A DNA stretch of 64,000 nucleotides from Symbiodinium natans (GCA_905221605.1 CAJNDS010002279.1:962084-1026083), one strand, 5' to 3'. Counted from the first letter of the stretch, positions 1-11,540 are shown. Translations and numbers: made by a program. Notes: generated by a model not told the origin, from the letters alone.

Positions 1-1224
1 GGGAACCTTGGGTTCCATAGCCCCCTTGAACCCTCCTCCCTGAAGAACTAACTTCCCTCAACCCTAAACCCTAAACCCTAAACCCTGAACCCTAAACCCT
101 AAACCCTCTTGCGTTGCGTGATGGAGGGCCACCGGATAAGCCATGACACAACCAACTGTCCTCATAGGACCCCTGTACATCCATGCGTCTATGCATGGCC
201 CTCTAGACATACCAACTCAGTAGCCTAGTAACCAGATTATAGTAAGACCACCGGGCTACAAGTACCAAGAAAAGCCAAAAAGCCTAAACCCCAAACATCC
301 CGAAACCCTAAACCCTGAACCCTGATCCCAAAATGGTCCAGGATAAGGCCGGCGCCACTATCGCGGAAGTCCTGGAACTCGTCGACCCAACTTTGGCGGG
401 CCTTGCGGGGCGCGCGCTCGCGCGCACGCACGCGCGAGCACGAGTTCAAGTTCGGGGGTCCGAAACACCGGACGTGAGCCCCAAGCCCACAAAGGGTTTA
501 AGGTCTAGGGTTTTGGCTTAGGGTTTGGGGTTGGTTAGGGCTTTCAGGTCTGAAGGGTTTCAGGGGGTTCGCCTTCCTATCAAGCGAAACTCTTAACTGG
601 TATAGGCATACTCTATTGGCTACGAAGTGCTACTAGGCAACTTAAAGCCGAAGCCTAAACAATGCTATGTTCCTGCATCCCAAGCCTGCCACAACCACAC
701 GATCTTGAACCCTAGCCCGAAACCTCCAAACGAAAGAACTCTGAAACAACGCATAAGAGCCCTTGCTGAACCCCGCGCTCTAAACCTCCAAAACCCTAAG
801 CCCTAAACCAAAAACAATTGGCTCAATTCCCGTGAAGCTCGAAACCCGGCACCCCAAACGATGCCCCAAGTCCCACCCCAAAAAAGCTGCGAAACCCCAA
901 GCCGAAAAGGCCTAAAACCCTACCCCCCTAAACCCCGAAACTCCTACACACCGAAACGCCGAAACCATCCGAAACCCCACGCCCCTAAACCCCTAAACCC
1001 CTAAACCCCAAAACCCCCTAAACCCCCTAAACCCCCTAAACCCCTAAACCCCTAAACCCCCTAAACCCCTAAATCCCCTAAACCGGCTTTCTAACTTGGG
1101 ATCCTGGAAACCCTACACCCCTAAAGCCCGAAACCATCCGAAACCCTACACCCCTGGGCTAAATCCCCTAAGCCCTAAACCCCTAGACCCCCAAGCCCCT
1201 AAAACCCCCTAAACCCCCTAAATC
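1..1224. repeat. Degenerate CCCTAAA field
   Basis: C-rich telomere-like heptamers and variants (CCCCTAAA near 980-1080) broken by unique sequence. The stretch 334-470 is GC-rich and open in more than one frame (for example DKAGATIAEVLELVDPTLAG on the plus strand), but no splice pattern was settled. Confidence 0.7.
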
Positions 1225-1235
1225 CCGCAGGCCCG

Positions 1236-1330
1236 TTCTGGGGAACCCCGCAGCCACGCGGATCGTTCGGGGCTTTGCCCGCGGCAGGACAAAGGCCGAG
1301 TCGAAGAGGATGAGGCACAGGAAGCCTGCA
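1236..1330 (-). CDS. Candidate exon
   Basis: After TCGAATGCAG the frame reads FLCLILFDSAFVLPRAKP and so on. CCCTAAA-type repeat on the left and TTTAGGG on the right. More than one frame is open, so the call is weak. Confidence 0.3.
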
Positions 1331-1337
1331 TTCGAAG

Positions 1338-1612
1338 CTTGGGTTTAGGGTTTGGGGTTTAGGGTTTAGGGTTTAGGGTTTAGGGTTTGGGGTTTGGGGT
1401 TTGGGGTTTAGGGTTTAGGGTTTAGGGTTTAGGGTTTAGGGTTTAGGGTTTAGGGTTTAGGGTTTAGGGTTTAGGGTTAGGGCTTCGGGCTTACGGCTTA
1501 GGGCTTAGGGCTTAGGGCTTAGGGCTTAGGGCTTAGGGCTTAGGGCTTAGGGCTTAGGGCTTAGGGCTTAGGGCTTAGGGCTTAGGGCTTAGGGCTTAGG
1601 GCTTAGGGTTTC
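1338..1612. repeat. TTTAGGG array switching to TTAGGGC array
   Basis: About 20 TTTAGGG/TTTGGGG units run to 1487; from 1496 the unit becomes TTAGGGC, repeated about 16 times without interruption. Confidence 0.95.
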
Positions 1613-2022
1613 AATGGTTGGGTCAATCGTAGGGTTAATTTTCCACTACCACGCGTTCAGCGCAGCTCTCTGCATCGTCGGTGAACGCTTCGGCGCTTAG
1701 CTGGTTGGTAAGAGCATATGGTGTAGGGTTTGGGGTTGAGGGTTTAGGGTTTACGGTTTAGGGTTTAGGGTTTAGGGTATATTAGGGTGATGTAGCCATT
1801 GCGATGTAGCCATTGATCTCTGGGTAGTGTCAAGGGTAGGGTGATTAGTAGGGTTCACAGGGACGATGGGGATAATAGGGCTCACAGGATTTACAGGGCT
1901 TTTTGAGGTCCTTGGAGTTTAGGTTTGTAGATAACGCCCCCTGCACCCTAAACCCCTTAACCAGACAGCATCCTCCTGCCCGACAGCGTCTAAGGAGCCT
2001 CTCTCGGGTTGCGGGGGGAGGG

Positions 2023-2226
2023 GGTTTAGAGTTTAGAGTTTAGAGTTAGCGTTTAGAGTTTAGAGAGTATAGATTTTAGAGTTTAGAGTTTAGAGTCTAG
2101 AGTTTAGAGTTTAGAGTTTAGAGTCTAGAGTCTAGAGTTTAGAGTTTAGAGTTTAGAGTTTAGAGAGTTTAGAGAGTTTAGAGAGTTTAGAGTTTAGAGG
2201 TTAGAGTTTAGAGTTTAGAGAGTTTA
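2023..2226. repeat. TTTAGAG array
   Basis: A variant heptamer (TTTAGAG) with occasional TCTAGAG and AGTTTAGAG units. Confidence 0.95.
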
Positions 2227-2344
2227 AAACCCTACCAAGAAACCGGTAAAACTGCACAAAATGCCGGACACGAGAAGGAAAGACGACGCCGATGCTTGGG
2301 AGCGCCGAGCTTGAACTTCACTTCGCTTCGCAGCTTCGCAGCTT

Positions 2345-2616
2345 TGGGGGTTTAAGGGTTTAAGGGTTTAAGAGTTTAAGAGTTTAAGGGTTTAAGAGTT
2401 TAAGAGTTTAAGAGTTTAAGAGTTTAAGAGTTTAAGAGTTTAAGAGTTTAAGAGTTTAAGGGTTTCAGAGTTTAAGGGTTTAAGGGTTTAAGGGTTTAAG
2501 GGTTTAAGGGTTTAAGGCTTTAAGGGTTTAAGGCTTTAAGGGTTTAAGGCTTTAAGGGTTAAGGCTTTAAGGGTTTAAGGGTTTAAGGGTTTAAGGGTTT
2601 AAGGGTTTCAGGGCTT
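2345..2616. repeat. TTTAAGGG / TTTAAGAG octamer array
   Basis: An 8-base unit in three homogeneous sub-blocks: TTTAAGAG (about 2385-2460), TTTAAGGG (about 2470-2515), then alternating TTTAAGGC and TTTAAGGG. Confidence 0.95.
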
Positions 2617-2717
2617 AGGGCTTAGGCTTTGGGGTTGCTTGGGGCCTGTCGCCAGCACTGCCCGCCACGGAGTGGCGGCGCCGCGCCGTACGCCTCACGA
2701 CGGGGTGGGATTCAGGG

Positions 2718-2833
2718 TTTGAGGGTTTAGGGTTTAGGGTTTAGGGTTTCGGGTTTAGGGTTTAGGGTTTAGGGTTTAGGGTTTAGGGTTTAGGGTTTAG
2801 GGTTTAGGGTTTAGGGTTTAGGGTTTAGGGTTT
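2718..2833. repeat. TTTAGGG array
   Basis: About 16 nearly perfect heptamers after a GC-rich spacer (2640-2717) in which no exon could be supported. Confidence 0.95.
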
Positions 2834-5180
2834 ATTCAGGGCTTGGCGGTCGGAGCGGTTGCTTGGGGGCCTAGGGTTTTGGATTCGAGGTTTCAGGGTT
2901 TTTGGGTGTTGCAGCTTGCAGCAGCTGGGGGAGGGAAGAGGAAAAGGACGTCAAAGGGGGGAGAGGGTGGAGGAAAGCCGAGGGGAGGGGCCAAGAACCC
3001 TACACGGCATAGCACATGAAGAAGAAGCATCAAACACCCTGCCCCAAAACCCAAAATCCCAAACCCTAGCCCCAAAGCTGTAGTTTCATCCTTCGTATGG
3101 GCCCAATATGGGCACTGAAAAGGGGACTCCTTGTATACCCCTTATATACCCTATACAACCCAAGGGACCATACATCAGGACTAAACCCTAGGCCAAAAAA
3201 AAAAAACATGCTGAGGGCTGAAGGCTTGCGCTCTCCAAGCCCCAAAACCCTCAAACCCACACCCCAGAATCCCAAACCCCAAACTCCCTTATACCACCAC
3301 GCGAAGAACAGGCGTGTTCGAAACGCTTTCGGCCTCGGGCGCGTCGCGCCATCGATGGGGCCATGAGGCCAGAAGGATTAGGTTCCCCAGTGCTGAGGGA
3401 ACGCTACACTCCAACTAACTGAACCCTGAGAGAGCTTAAGAGCCCTGAGAACCTCAAGAGGACCCTTCGAAAAGACCTTGTGGGATTTTGGAGGAGCTTG
3501 GGCTCCTAAGATTGTGTTGAAGTCCAAAAAAACCAGAGCAGCTTGGTGGGTGGATGTGGTGGGGGCACATGTGTAAAGAGTCCTTATATGTCCGTATCCC
3601 CGAGACCAAGCTAGGACGCAGGCTGGGTGGAGAAGGAGCTATGCAGCGATGGCTGTGAGAACGTCTTCATGGACAAGACATATGCAGCCATGACAGAGAG
3701 TCCAAACTGAGTGCATGAGCTGCAGCCAAAGTACGGAGGGAGGAGCTTGTTGGGTGATCCGGGCTCGCCACGGCAAGTGGGCAGGTTCCCCTAAGCCCTA
3801 AACCCTAAACCCTAAACCCTAAACCCTGAACCCTAAACCCTTGACAGCACGAAACCCAAAAACCCAGAAACCCTGACGTCTACAGCTCTTTGCCTGGGGC
3901 TGAATTCTCGTAAGCCGCCTGGGGTCCTAAATTCGGGTTTAGGGTTTGGTGTTTAGGGTTTCGGGTTTTGGGTCTTGAGCTTCTGGGATTTGTAGGGTCT
4001 AGGGTTTAGACGGTTTAAGACCCGAATATATGATCCCCCTTTTAGGGGCATTCCCGCAGCAACCACCCCAAACACCCCACACCTAAACCCCAACCCTGAA
4101 ACCCCAAACCCTAAACCCCAAAAACCCTAAACCCTAAACCGTAAACCCTAAACCCTAAACCCTAAACCCGAAACCCGAAACCCTAAACCCTAAACCCTAA
4201 ACCCTAAACCAAACAGTCCACGCCCCAAGTCCATGGGCTTGAGGGGGCAGGATGAAGGGTTTTAAGGCAGGGGCTCGAGCCCCAATTAGACTCGAAGACC
4301 TCGCAGGCTCCTAGGTACTGCTGCGGTTTAGGGTTGGGGGTTTAAGGTTTGGGGTTGAGGGTTGAGGGGGATATACGGGCCATGTCAGGAGTACATTCAG
4401 GGGAACCTTCAGGGCTACAACCTTAGGGGTACGAGTCTTAATCCCTTATTCATGTGTTGCAACCCGAAGCCCAACACAACAACCGGTAAACCCTCTAACC
4501 CTACCTAAGCCCTAAACCCTAAACACTCTCAACACATCACACCCGAAACCCACAATCAAAAGCATTAAAACCTTGGAATCGGGCCATGGGAGGGGACAGG
4601 GGGGAGGGGGGAGAGGGGGCGGCGGGCTCTGTTCACAGAAGTTCTTCGGGGGCCTAGGGGATTTGTAAGCTTGGGGGCTTTCGGAGCCTTAGGGAGCAGG
4701 TATAGGGTTTAGGGGTTAATTAGGGTTTAGGGCTTGGGGTTTGGGACTTTGTAGGGATTCAGGGATTGCGCGTGAGAGCTTCTAGGGTTGTAGATCTTAG
4801 GCCTGAATACGTTCCCGCGAAGTCTTCAACCCTCCAAACACATATGAACCTAAACCCCCGTAAACCCCAAACCCTGAACCCTAAACCCTGAACTTAAGCG
4901 TTTCATCGGCATGCCTGGCTGGTGATTTGCTTAGGGGGCGCAGACCCCGGGGTCCAACTTAAGAAGCCTCGGATCCACAAACCCCCTCCACCCTGAAACC
5001 GAAAAAGCCCTAGACCCGAAACCCTAAACCCTACACCCTATACCGCACTCTTTTAGGCTCGCCTCGAGGAACCTGTAGATCCTTATACATAAGGGAGTAT
5101 GTACCTTATTGGGTAGACTTACCCTTTTTGAAGCTGCAGTACAAGCGGCTTAATCTAGGGAGGCTTAGGAGCTCGGGTCC
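2834..5180. other. Mixed region without a supported gene
   Basis: Contains a family B MITE fragment, short CCCTAAA/TTTAGGG runs (3788-3838, 4086-4205) and unique stretches, the longest being 3340-3780. No frame with convincing protein-like sequence was found. Confidence 0.6.
3093..3190. mobile_element. MITE family B, partial copy
   Basis: Shares CTATACAACCCAAGGGACCA and TACATCAGGAC with the copies at 28.3 and 63.7 kb but lacks a clear terminal inverted repeat, so it is a fragment. Confidence 0.5.
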
Positions 5181-5181
5181 T

Positions 5182-5268
5182 AAACCCTAAACCCTAAACC
5201 CTAAACCCTAAACCCTAAACCCTAAACCCTAAACCCTAAACCCTAAACCCTAAACCCCCTAAACCTCC
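5182..5268. repeat. CCCTAAA array
   Basis: About 12 perfect units, the left arm of an inverted pair around the exon-like island at 5270-5363. Confidence 0.95.
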
Positions 5269-5269
5269 T

Positions 5270-5363
5270 GAACCGCAGCTTCGGGCCGAGGAGTTCGGGC
5301 CCATGGGGCGCCGGCAGTTCTGCCGCCAGCCGCTGGGTGGCTGTCAGGGCAGCCCGGAAAGCC
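5270..5363 (-). CDS. Candidate exon
   Basis: Starts after GAGCCCCACAG and reads AFRAALTATQRLAAELPAPH onward. Sits between a 12-unit CCCTAAA array and a 28-unit TTTAGGG array, the clearest example of an exon-like island between inverted telomere-like arrays. Confidence 0.45.
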
Positions 5364-5377
5364 TCTGTGGGGCTCAG

Positions 5378-5577
5378 GGGGTTTAGGGTTTAGGGTTTAG
5401 GGTTTAGGGTTTAGGGTTTAGGGTTTAGGGTTTAGGGTTTAGGGTTTAGGGTTTAGGGTTTAGGGTTTAGGGTTTAGGGTTTAGGGTTTAGGGTTTAGGG
5501 TTTAGGGTTTAGGGTTTAGGGTTTAGGGTTTAGGGTTTAGGGTTTAGGGTTTAGGGTTTAGGGTTTAGGGTTTAGGC
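5378..5577. repeat. TTTAGGG array
   Basis: About 28 perfect heptamers without interruption, the right arm of the inverted pair. Confidence 0.97.
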
Positions 5578-7880
5578 CTGAAGGTTGAGGGTTTAGGGTT
5601 GAGGGCTTCAGGGGCTTGAGGCGGTTCAGGGGGCCTGCGGGGGTGAACCTAAACCCTCAACCCTGCAGTGGCTTTGGTGTTCAGGGCTTAGGAGCCTTTG
5701 GGTCCCTTACGGTTTCGGGCTGAGGGTTGAGCGCTTGGGGTTTAGGACCCCACACCAAAGCCTGAGACCCGCGCTCTGGCAGGAACCCTAAACCCTGACC
5801 CCACGTTGGTTCTGGGAATACTGAACTTTAGCAAGCCTACTGCGGACATCTTGCTCAGGCTCAGGTCGTGCACCGCCACCGCCTCTAGGGGCATGGTCCT
5901 CCGGTGCCCATGGCGCGCAGAGACACTTTGTGATCTGCCCGGCGCGCGTCCGTTCATGCTGTTGACACGCTATGCAGGCGCCGGGTGTCCACTTGTGCCG
6001 GGTGCCCTCGTGCCGGTAGCTGCTGCGCCAAAAACTTGGCCCCAGCCTTGGTTTCCTTCGCATCGCTCTCGAGCTGTCGGCACTTGTTGGGGGTCTATAT
6101 GTCTTGCGGTCGATGGGACTATAAGGACGATAGGGTTCAAAGCCGAAAGCCTCCGAAGTCCAAGAAGCTATACGAAGCCCACAACCCCGTAAACCCTACA
6201 ACCCCTAGAGTTCTAGCAGCCCTAGAATTAAATACCTGTCAAGCCCTATACGTCAGCCCTAAACCCGCAGCCCTCAAACCTCCCATGGCCCTGAGGGGCC
6301 CTGAACCCTAAACCCTAGCCCTAAACCCTAGCCCTAAACCCTAAACCCCGGAAGCCTGCAGAGCCCATAAACCCTGCAAGGCTCTGCGAGCTTCGCAGAA
6401 AGCCCTGGGTGCCCACAGGCCCGAATCCCTCAACCCTATGAGCCCTTGAAGGGTTCGGCGTTTAGGGTGTAGGGTTCAGGGTTCAGGGTTTAGGGTTTAG
6501 GGTTTAGGGTTTAGGGTTTAGGGTTTAGGGTTTGGGGTTTAGGGTTTAGGGTTTAGGGTTTAGGGCTTAGGGTTTAGGGCTTAGGGTTTAGGGCTTAGGG
6601 TTTGGGCCCCCCCCCTCCTCGCTCGGCGAGCTGGTTTGCGCCATGGCGAGCGCCAGGAGCTCCTCAGCTGCCTCCATTCCGAGCTTGCGGATGTAGGGTT
6701 TGGGGTTTAGGGTTGTTTCGGGTTTAGGGTTTAGAGTTTAGGGTTTAGGGTTTAGGGTTTAGGGTTTAGGGTTTAGGGTTTAGGGTTTAGGGTTTAGGGT
6801 TTAGGGTTTAGGGTTTAGGGTTTAGGGTTTAGGGTTTCGGGTTTAGGTTTTGGGGTGTTAGGTTTAGGGTTTAGGGGTTATAGGTTTTGGGTGTAGGGGC
6901 TCAGGGGGTTGGGGTTTAGGGTTTAGGGGTTTAGGGTTTAGTGGTTTTGGGGTTGGGGGGTTTAGAGGGGGTTTAAGGGTTTAGGGGTTTAGGGGTTTAG
7001 TGGCTTTGGCAACTGGGGCTTCGGGTTCTACCCTGGCCTCCAACCCTCTTAGCAAAATACCCGAAACCCAAAACTCTAAGCTCAAAACTCAAACCCCAAA
7101 CCCCAAAAACCCTAAACTCTAACACCCTAAACCCCCCAAAACCCTAAACGCCCCAAGGCCCTAAACCCCAAAAACCCTAAACCCTCCTCAAAACCTTAAA
7201 AACACAACCTGACGGTGCAACGAGGACCAACTTTGCCCAACGCCATGGGCCAGCGGGAAAAACCATCCCTGGCAAGCCCACTGAGTTTTTGGCCCTCAAC
7301 CTGGTAAGTGGCTACGCAAAAAAGGGGTCATTTAGGCTTTAAGGTACTTAATCCCTGTTCCGCTAGGAAGAAAAAAGGACCCTTTTTGTTCATAGATAAG
7401 AAAGCCCATAACCCAAAAAGTAAAAAGGATCCCTAACGCTGATCGAGTTTAGTGCTTCGGCTGCTGTACAAAGTACAAGCTGCAAGCCGACCTCATCTAC
7501 CCGGCCCCAGTCTAGAATCCACCCCGTGGGCCGCCCTGCCCCCAACTAAGCCTTACTAAGCCCTGAAACCCTGGAACCCTAAACCCCACACCCTACATCC
7601 CTAAACCCTGAACCCCCCTAACCCCCCCCCCCCCCCAAGCCCCTAAACCCTAAATTTACGCATAGCGGTACACCGAGCTATTAGGGTTTGGGGTTACCAC
7701 CTGGGCCCTTAAAACCCTCCAACCCCCAGATGATTTCGGGTTTCGGGACGAGGGCCTTAGCCACTTCTCCCCCATAAAGGAACAGAAAGACGTAGTATAG
7801 GGTTATAGAGATATAGAGTTATATAGGGTTATATACAGGGTTATAGGGTTATGGGGTTATAGGGTTTAGGGGCTATTCAC
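5578..7880. other. Repeat-rich stretch with one exon-like island
   Basis: Holds TTTAGGG arrays at 6478-6606 and 6716-6838, C-rich variants at 7050-7200, and unique DNA at 5760-6180 and 7205-7560. Apart from the island at 6622-6699 nothing is supported as coding; open frames in 5800-6190 exist on both strands but lack a consistent pattern. Confidence 0.6.
6622..6699 (-). CDS. Candidate exon
   Basis: Reads LGMEAAEELLALAMAQTSSP after an AG in CATCCGCAAG. Here G-rich repeats lie on both sides, unlike most islands. Boundaries approximate. Confidence 0.4.
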
Positions 7881-7884
7881 TAAA

Positions 7885-8160
7885 CCCTAAACTCGAAAGC
7901 AGCAGGGAGGCCGTGCCTCTTCCCCGCGCCGCTTCTTCACGATGTGTTCCAGCAGCTTGGCTGCTGGGATGGGCTCGGTCATGAGACCGTGCGCCAGGGC
8001 CCCATTCTTTCGATGAAGGCCGAGGTGCGTGAGTGACCACTCGGACTCAAACTTCTGGAATGTCCACGCAATCTCGTACGAGAGGTCGAAGACGCTGGGC
8101 ACGATTTGTGCGTTCTCCCAGCTCCGCTCCGGCATTGTCGAGCGGTTGCCGTGTCCAACT
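7885..8160 (-). CDS. Unrecognised coding segment, probable last exon
   Basis: The longest exon-like island in the left part apart from the 16-kb one, and free of telomere-like repeat. Reads SWENAQIVPSVFDLSYEIAW, then FESEWSLTHLGLHRKNG and PIPAAKLLEHIVKKRRGEE, ending in TAG at 7885. An AG acceptor lies just upstream (GGCCCAG). Composition is protein-like, with mixed hydrophobic and charged residues. No family recognised; a bare Met within it could also start a small protein. Confidence 0.5.
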
Positions 8161-8329
8161 GGGCCAACTGGAAGGTCACTACCTAAGACACGCGGGCAAA
8201 CTCAGTCAGTGACATGTCATGATGTCCCTGACCTACTATTTGCTTAAGAACCCCAACAAGTCCCTACATTGCCATTATAAGGAAGAGCATGTTTTACTTC
8301 TTGCGGGGTTCTGAAGCCCCTAACCGTAA

Positions 8330-8498
8330 ACACCAAACTCCATACCCCAAACCCTAAACCCCAAACCCCAAACCCGAAACCCTAAACCCTAAAACCTAAA
8401 CCCTAACCCAAAACACTAAACCCTAAACCCCAAACCCTAAACCCTAAACTTGGCCCTAAACCCTCAACCCTAAACCCTCAACCCTAAACCCTGACCGG
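8330..8498. repeat. CCCTAAA variants
   Basis: C-rich heptamers (CCCTAAA, CCCCAAA, CCCTCAA) forming the left arm next to the exon at 8514-8582. Confidence 0.9.
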
Positions 8499-8513
8499 CC
8501 AAAAGGCCTTCAC

Positions 8514-8582
8514 CTGCGCCAGCGCGTCCCCGGACACCGCGGCAGCAGCCGCGGCTCCGGCGGCCGCGGCAGCGGCCGCGGC
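8514..8582 (-). CDS. Candidate exon, Ala-rich
   Basis: 69 bases between acceptor TCTGCCAG and a textbook donor CAG|GTGAAG, phase 0 to 0. Encodes an Ala-rich helix ending AVSGDALAQ. Flanked by CCCTAAA runs on the left and TTTAGGG runs on the right. Confidence 0.5.
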
Positions 8583-8595
8583 CTGGCAGATTGTA

Positions 8596-8925
8596 GGGTG
8601 TAGGGTGTAGTGTTTAGGGTTTAGGGTTTCGGGTTTAGGGTTTAGGGTTTAGGGATTTGGGTTAGGGTTTAGGGTTTAGGGTTTAGGGTTTAGGGTTTAG
8701 GGTTTAGGGTTTAGGGTTTAGGGTTTAGGGTTTAGGGTTTAGGGTTTAGGGTTTAGGGTTGAGAGGTTTAGGGGTTTAGGGTTTAGGGTTTAGGGTTTAG
8801 GGTTTAGGGGTTTGGGGGTTTGGGGGTTTAGGGGTTTAGGGTTTAGGGTTTCGGGTTTGGGGTTTAAGGGTTCTGGGTTTTGGTTTTTTGGTTTGGGGTT
8901 TTGGGTTTTGGGCTTAGGCTCAAAG
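8596..8925. repeat. TTTAGGG array with G-rich decay
   Basis: A clean TTTAGGG array (8670-8810) grading into TTTGGGG, TTTTGGG and TTCTGGG variants. Confidence 0.92.
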
Positions 8926-9339
8926 GCTCCTGGCGCATGGAATAATGGGTTTAGGGTTTGGGGTTTGGGGGTGGGGCTTCGGGTGGGCAGGGTGTTGTTT
9001 TGGAGCCTGAACGGAACCCCTAAGGCTGTGGGTTGAAGGATATTGCCTTTGACCGTCGCGTTCAGATCTGCCCGTACAAACCCCGCCATCTCCAGCTACA
9101 GTCAGGCCGCAAACCCTAAAGCCTCTAAACTCTAAAACCCCCAACCCCAGCCCAACCCACCAAAACGAACCACCCCCCAACTCCTCGCTAACACGCTTCC
9201 CTCCCAAGCAATAGAAACCCCCCCCCCCCCCACCCGCCCAAAAAAACAAATGAGGGTTTAGGGAGGGTGTAGGGTTTAGCGTCTAGGATTTCGGGCAACC
9301 CACCCCCCTCCACCTCCACCCCCCCATGCACGCCGGCGC

Positions 9340-9390
9340 CTCTTCCGCCGTGGGCACCGGCCGCCTCGGTTCTAACGGCGATGCGTCGAC
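9340..9390 (-). CDS. Candidate exon
   Basis: 51 bases between AG (ACCGAGAG) and a GC donor, phase 0 to 0, encoding VDASPLEPRRPVPTAEE. Same boundary style as the MDR exons. Confidence 0.4.
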
Positions 9391-10059
9391 CTCTCGGTTT
9401 GGGGGTTTAGGGTTTAGGGTTTAGGATTTAGGGTTTAGGGTTTAGGATTTAGGGTCTAGGGTTTAGGGTGCAGGGCTTAGGGTTTGGGGTTTTGGGTCTG
9501 GGGCCAGGGGTTTGGGGTTTGGGGTTTGGGGCTGGAGGGGTCTAGGGTTTGAGGGGTCTAGAGGCTTAGTAGTAGGGCTTCAGGGGGTTCGCGGGTTGCG
9601 GACACGGTGGCCAGGGAGCACTGGCGAGCCATCTACCCCACGCCTTTTTGGGCTTTAGGGTTTAGGGTTTAGGGTTTAGGGTTTAGGGTTCAGGATTTTA
9701 GGGATATGGGTTCAGGCGGTTTAGGATTTGGGCTTATGCTGCCCTAAGCCCCACGCTCCTAGACCCCCAAGCAACTCCGAAACCTCTAAGCCCCTAAACG
9801 CACACAAAAAAAAAACATCGAAAACCTTTTATCCCCAAACCCGAAACCCCCAAACCTTGCAAAAAAACCTCCTCTGCGTCTTACAAGGCAGCTAGCTGCT
9901 TGAAGCCTTCCGAGACTTGAAATTCTCTGACACAAAAAAACCTAGACCCAAGAGCTGGGAATTGATGGGGTGGACCATCAAGGTCCCACATTCTCAAGGA
10001 CCCGGACGTCCCCAACAAGAGACCGCATCTCCCCCGAATGTCGCACTAGCCTGGTTTGT

Positions 10060-10320
10060 AGAAGGGTCGGTGTGGCCCTGGAGATGCAGCTCTGCCATCA
10101 CCTCACCTAGGTAACCTGGGTATGCGGACATGGGGACCTGGTATCGGTTCGCTGCGCCCAGGCAGTTGCCACAAACGGATGCCAACCGGGATTCTGCAAT
10201 GCGGATATCCTGGCTCGACAGTGGTGAGACCCTGATCCCCGGGAGGGCATTCCTGTGGAGGCACTCCTTCTGGTAGAACCATGTCATGATTGACCAGGTC
10301 TCCTCACTTGATGAACCATC
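10060..10320 (-). CDS. Unrecognised coding segment
   Basis: An island without telomere-like repeat, reading WSIMTWFYQKECLHRNALPG, DIRIAESRLASVCGNCLG and AYPGYLGEVMAELHLQGH in one minus-strand frame. The mixed residue use suggests real coding sequence. Exact splice ends not determined. Confidence 0.4.
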
Positions 10321-10786
10321 CTCACTTGATGAACCAACCCATTCCTTTTGGGCTCAAGGTTTAAAGGGGCTTAGAAGGGAACCTAAACCTAAAAACTGGA
10401 ATAATAAAGGCCTAGAAACCCGATAAGCCCTAAACCCTAGAACCCCTAACACCCAAAATCCAAACACCCTAAACAGCTAAGCCCAAATCCGAAGGAAGGA
10501 ACACTCTTTCTGTCCCACGCCCGCAAGGCACCTAGGGCAAGGGGCCATGCCCCCCTAATACAGGCCCATCGGGAGCAGTCTGGAAACCCGGCTTAGAGTT
10601 TAGGATGTACGGCTTCGGGTTCTCAGTCGGTTCAGAGACCTGAACCTCAAGATAAATTTCACGCACACACCAGAGACCGCCAACTCATCCCGAAAGCCTA
10701 AGCCCCAAACTAAGCCCTAAGCCCTAAGCCCTTAACCCTGAAACCCTAAACCCTTTTTTGTAGCGGGAACAAGACGCTCCAGCGGC

Positions 10787-10831
10787 CTTGACCAGAGGCT
10801 TCTTCCGAAGCTTCTTGCTCCGGACAGGGTC
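10787..10831 (-). CDS. Candidate exon, basic
   Basis: 45 bases between AG (GGTTCGAG) and a GC donor, phase 0 to 0, encoding DPVRSKKLRKKPLVK. Lies between CCCTAAA-type runs. Confidence 0.45.
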
Positions 10832-11077
10832 CTCGAACCCCGAAAGCGGTCTTCAGGCTTAGGTGTTTCGGTTTCAATGGACCCTAAACCCTAAACCCTA
10901 AACCCTAAACCCTAAACCCTAAACCCTAAACCCTGAACCCTGAACCCTGAACCCTGAACCCATGTGAAAACCTCGGGGGTTCCTGAGGGTTGCGGGTCTC
11001 GGGCCCCCCCTTCACGAAGGAACCGGCCTTGAACTGTTTGGGGTCGAGGGTTCAGGGCGTGGAGCTGATAAGGGTTT

Positions 11078-11240
11078 AGGGTTTCGGGTTTGGGGTTTGG
11101 GGTTTGGGGTTTAGGGTTTGGGGTTTGGGGTTTGGGGGTTTAGGGTTTGGGGTTTGGGGTTTGGGGTTTGGGGTTTGGGGTTTGGGGTTTGGGGTTTGGG
11201 GTTTGGGGTTTGGGGTTTGGGGGGGGTTTAGGGTTTGGGG
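11078..11240. repeat. TTTGGGG array
   Basis: About 20 units of the variant TTTGGGG, with a few TTTAGGG at the edges. Confidence 0.95.
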
Positions 11241-11439
11241 TTTAGGGTTTACGGATTAGGGAGTAGGGTTTGGGGCAGGCTCGAGTTCTGTGAGGGGAGC
11301 GATGCGGTTTAGGGTTCAGCGCTTGAGGAAGTTGGAACCCCCTTACAAACCGCCGACCAGCTACACAGGGGTTTGGGGACCCTGAACCCTATGCCCTAAA
11401 CCCCAAACCCTAAACCCCAAACCCTAAACCCTCAATCGT

Positions 11440-11540
11440 GGGTGCTGGGTTTGCCCACTGTCTCTGTGTCCTTGGCTTCGATGTAGTCGAGCAAGTCGTC
11501 GATGCTGCGCGTTTCGCTTGCAGCACTGCCCTGCCACCAC
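11440..11540 (-). CDS. Candidate exon
   Basis: Reads ETRSIDDLLDYIEAKDTETV on the minus strand, clearly protein-like. Flanked by C-rich repeats on the left and G-rich on the right. Several AG and GA/GT sites are possible, so its ends are approximate. Confidence 0.45.

Noticed and set aside
1-120. Window start as a chromosome end
   Set aside because: CCCTAAA runs are short and degenerate here, and similar or longer runs lie throughout; no terminal array is visible.
1690-1720. tRNA-like D-arm (CTTAGCTGGTTGGTAAGAGC)
   Set aside because: No anticodon arm, T-arm or B box follows; TTTAGGG repeat begins at once.
10336-10358. Possible relict spliced leader (TTTTGGGCTCAAG)
   Set aside because: Resembles the end of the dinoflagellate leader but has an extra G, a poor 5' half and the wrong strand for the neighbouring exon.
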